DNA of 6,770 bases, taken from an uncultured Eubacterium sp. (GTDB lineage Bacteria; Bacillota; Clostridia; Lachnospirales; Lachnospiraceae). Position 1 is the first letter of the stretch. Each line of letters begins with the position of its first letter. Location: assembly GCA_946412445.1 (NCBI GenBank), contig CAMKHH010000066.1, positions 1 to 6,770 of the forward strand. Reading direction: 5' to 3'. Under the pieces are notes generated by a model, which searched no databases, was not told the DNA's origin, and worked only from the letters and a program-made list of their open reading frames with translations. The position numbers were made by a program, and so were the translations under genes. Positions 5,236 to 6,770 of this stretch are shown here, piece after piece.

Positions 5236-6201
5236 TTACTTTCCCTTTTTATAGGTCTGACGAGATTTTGAATAAATATCCCAGATTACTGCGAAGGCTA
5301 TAATTGCCCCCCGCACAATCTGCTGAATATATGAATCGATTGACATCAAATTCATAATATTCCCCAGGAAACCAACCACGAAGGCGCCGACCACGGTTCC
5401 CCATGGGGTACCGATTCCACCCGTAAAGCTTGTCCCACCGACGATAGTTGCAGTCAGGCCATCCATTTCATACCCCGCGGCACCTGCCGGAAGACCACCG
5501 TTGACGCGTGACATGAAAAGTACTGCTGCAATGCCCACGAGAACTCCGTTGAGCAGATAAGCTTTCATAATTACCAGGTTTGTATTGATTCCGGACGCAT
5601 TGGCTGCCTCAGCATTACCTCCCACTGCATATGTAGAACGCCCCCAACGCGTATTCCGCATAAAGTAAGCCATCAGGCCAAAAATACAAATCATAAAGAT
5701 AACCGGAATCGGAACAGGTCCCAGTGACCCCTGACCCACAACTGTATATTTACCGATTTCGTAGATATTCTGTCCACTTGTAATATACAGGGCCGCACCC
5801 CGGGCCATGGTTTGTGTTGCAAGTGTGGCAATAAATGCGGGTGCCTTAAATTTTGTAACCATTATTCCATTCAGCAGATTTACGAACACTGCGACACCAA
5901 TTGCAACAGCAAAGGCAAGCAGCATATTCCCGCTGGCTTTATACGTTGAAACAGACAGGCAGCCCGCAAGAGCAATGACAGCTCCACATGACAGATCCAA
6001 CTGCCCACATATAATCAATGCCATCTCACCAAAAGCAATAATAATCGTAACAGATTGCTGGCGACAGACATTGATCAGGTTACTGGCACTTAAAAAACTC
6101 CTGTTGGCAAACGTGCAGACCACCATGATGAGAATCAAAATCAGTATAATACTGTATTTAGAAAAAAGCTTTTTTACATCTGTGGATTTTCCTATATTCA
6201 T
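5236..6201 (-). CDS. Sugar ABC transporter permease, RbsC type
   Basis: Integral membrane subunit of a ribose/xylose/galactose-type importer (BPD_transp_2 family), 321 residues, the usual length. A short basic N-terminus (to about residue 16) precedes a run of hydrophobic helices. The first is rich in Ile/Leu/Val, and I judge 8 to 10 helices in all. The family's conserved cytoplasmic loop is visible as AVGGNAEAANASGIN (about 192-206), which contacts the ATPase. The Gly-rich segment VGGTSFTGGIGTPWGTVVG (about 253-271) is also typical of RbsC relatives. The start is set by GAGGAGG at 6213-6219, inside the last codons of the ATPase gene and 11 bases from the ATG. The protein would form a homodimer with the ATPase on its inner face and the lipoprotein outside. 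No truncation or odd feature was seen. Substrate is not predictable from the permease. Confidence 0.95.
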   Translation of the reverse strand: MNIGKSTDVKKLFSKYSIILILILIMVVCTFANRSFLSASNLINVCRQQSVTIIIAFGEMALIICGQLDLSCGAVIALAGCLSVSTYKASGNMLLAFAVAIGVAVFVNLLNGIMVTKFKAPAFIATLATQTMARGAALYITSGQNIYEIGKYTVVGQGSLGPVPIPVIFMICIFGLMAYFMRNTRWGRSTYAVGGNAEAANASGINTNLVIMKAYLLNGVLVGIAAVLFMSRVNGGLPAGAAGYEMDGLTATIVGGTSFTGGIGTPWGTVVGAFVVGFLGNIMNLMSIDSYIQQIVRGAIIAFAVIWDIYSKSRQTYKKGK

Positions 6202-6207
6202 GATAAA

Positions 6208-6770
6208 TTATGCCTCCTCTTCTTTCTGAACGTTTGAAACAGCCAACTGCATAATTGACGCCTGCGAAAACTCTGTTCTGGACAACATTCCGGCAATATG
6301 CCCTTCGCTCACAACATAAATCCGGTCACAGACGCCAATCAGCTCCGGCAGTTCCGAAGAAATCATGATAATCCCTTTCCCCTTGGATGCGAATTTATTC
6401 ATTAGTTCATATATCTCGCGCTTTGCACCTACATCAATCCCACGGGTTGGTTCATCCGCAATCAAGATTTCCGGGTCACAAATCAGCCACTTCGCCAGCA
6501 CCACTTTCTGCTGGTTTCCGCCACTCAGATTCGCAATCGCAGCATCCAGATTCGGCATCTTAACGTTCATGCTTTCGCACGCCTCTTTTACAATTGCATC
6601 TTCTGTGCCTGTATGGAGAAAGCCCTTATATATTACTTTATCCAGAGATGCCAGCGTCGTATTATATTTTACACTCAAGATTGGAACAATCCCCGTCCGA
6701 CGCCTTTCTTCTGTCAGCATCGCCAGTCCATTCCTGATACTTTGTCTGACATTTTTAATATGTACTTCTT
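6208..6770 (-). CDS. Sugar ABC transporter ATP-binding protein, RbsA/MglA type (partial, C-terminal part)
   Basis: Cytoplasmic ATPase subunit that would power sugar import with the permease and binding lipoprotein encoded just after it. The frame stays open to the window edge, so only the last 186 residues are visible. They are the second nucleotide-binding domain of the duplicated RbsA/MglA/XylG family. Visible parts, in fragment numbering: the family segment AMLTEERRRTGIVP (16-29), the ABC signature LSGGNQQ (81-87), Walker B ILIADEP (101-107), then TRGIDVGAK of the D-loop region (108-116). The switch region reads ISSELPE (136-142), with Ser where ordinary ABC proteins have His; this is usual for the second domain of this family. 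The Walker A motifs and the whole first domain lie outside the window. The stop is 6 bases before the permease start, so the two are surely cotranscribed. The family is clear; the sugar transported is not. Confidence 0.95.
   Translation of the reverse strand, partial: EVHIKNVRQSIRNGLAMLTEERRRTGIVPILSVKYNTTLASLDKVIYKGFLHTGTEDAIVKEACESMNVKMPNLDAAIANLSGGNQQKVVLAKWLICDPEILIADEPTRGIDVGAKREIYELMNKFASKGKGIIMISSELPELIGVCDRIYVVSEGHIAGMLSRTEFSQASIMQLAVSNVQKEEEA
6213..6219 (-). promoter_or_regulatory. Ribosome binding site of the permease gene
   Basis: GAGGAGG on the minus strand, embedded in the Glu-rich last codons of the ATPase gene. It sits 11 bases before the permease ATG at 6201, so translation of the two subunits is probably coupled. 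Confidence 0.7.

Noticed and set aside
5807..6229. 140-codon plus-strand frame opposite the permease start
   Set aside because: It is the antisense of hydrophobic permease codons, with no family resemblance or own signals.

Overview
The window is a single-strand sugar-use locus: every gene I can support lies on the minus strand, so transcription runs from the right end to the left. The organism is most likely a Gram-positive Firmicute, probably a Lachnospiraceae-type Clostridium relative. This rests on strong GGAGG-type ribosome binding sites before almost every gene, a lipoprotein solute-binding protein with a Ser/Gly-rich linker instead of a free periplasmic one, moderate base composition, and the general look of the proteins. 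The family-level placement is inference.

In transcription order the window holds: (1) the C-terminal part of an RbsA-type sugar ABC transporter ATPase, cut by the right edge; (2) an RbsC-type permease; (3) an RbsB-type sugar-binding lipoprotein; (4) an intercistronic hairpin that looks like an internal terminator or attenuator; (5) a classical short-chain dehydrogenase/reductase; (6) a promoter with a 12-bp perfect palindrome in its spacer, leading into a ROK-family regulator; (7) a class II zinc ketose-phosphate aldolase; (8) a PfkB-family sugar kinase. There is no gene-free stretch longer than about 130 bases, and I see no RNA genes, mobile elements or CRISPR arrays.

The genes fit one job. 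A sugar or polyol is imported by the ABC system, oxidised or reduced by the dehydrogenase, phosphorylated by the PfkB kinase and cleaved by the aldolase, probably giving DHAP plus an aldehyde. The ROK protein probably senses the sugar or a derivative. The substrate cannot be read from the sequence.

The most notable observation is that the kinase gene carries a frameshift near position 157-159. The last 30 residues of its open frame are not kinase-like, while the overlapping frame encodes a good kinase C-terminus ending at a stop at 34-36. This is a one-base deletion, a sequencing error, or (less likely) a -1 recoding event. Several starts are set here by ribosome binding sites downstream of the longest possible starts: lipoprotein at 5167, dehydrogenase at 3975, regulator at a TTG at 3089, aldolase at 1939.
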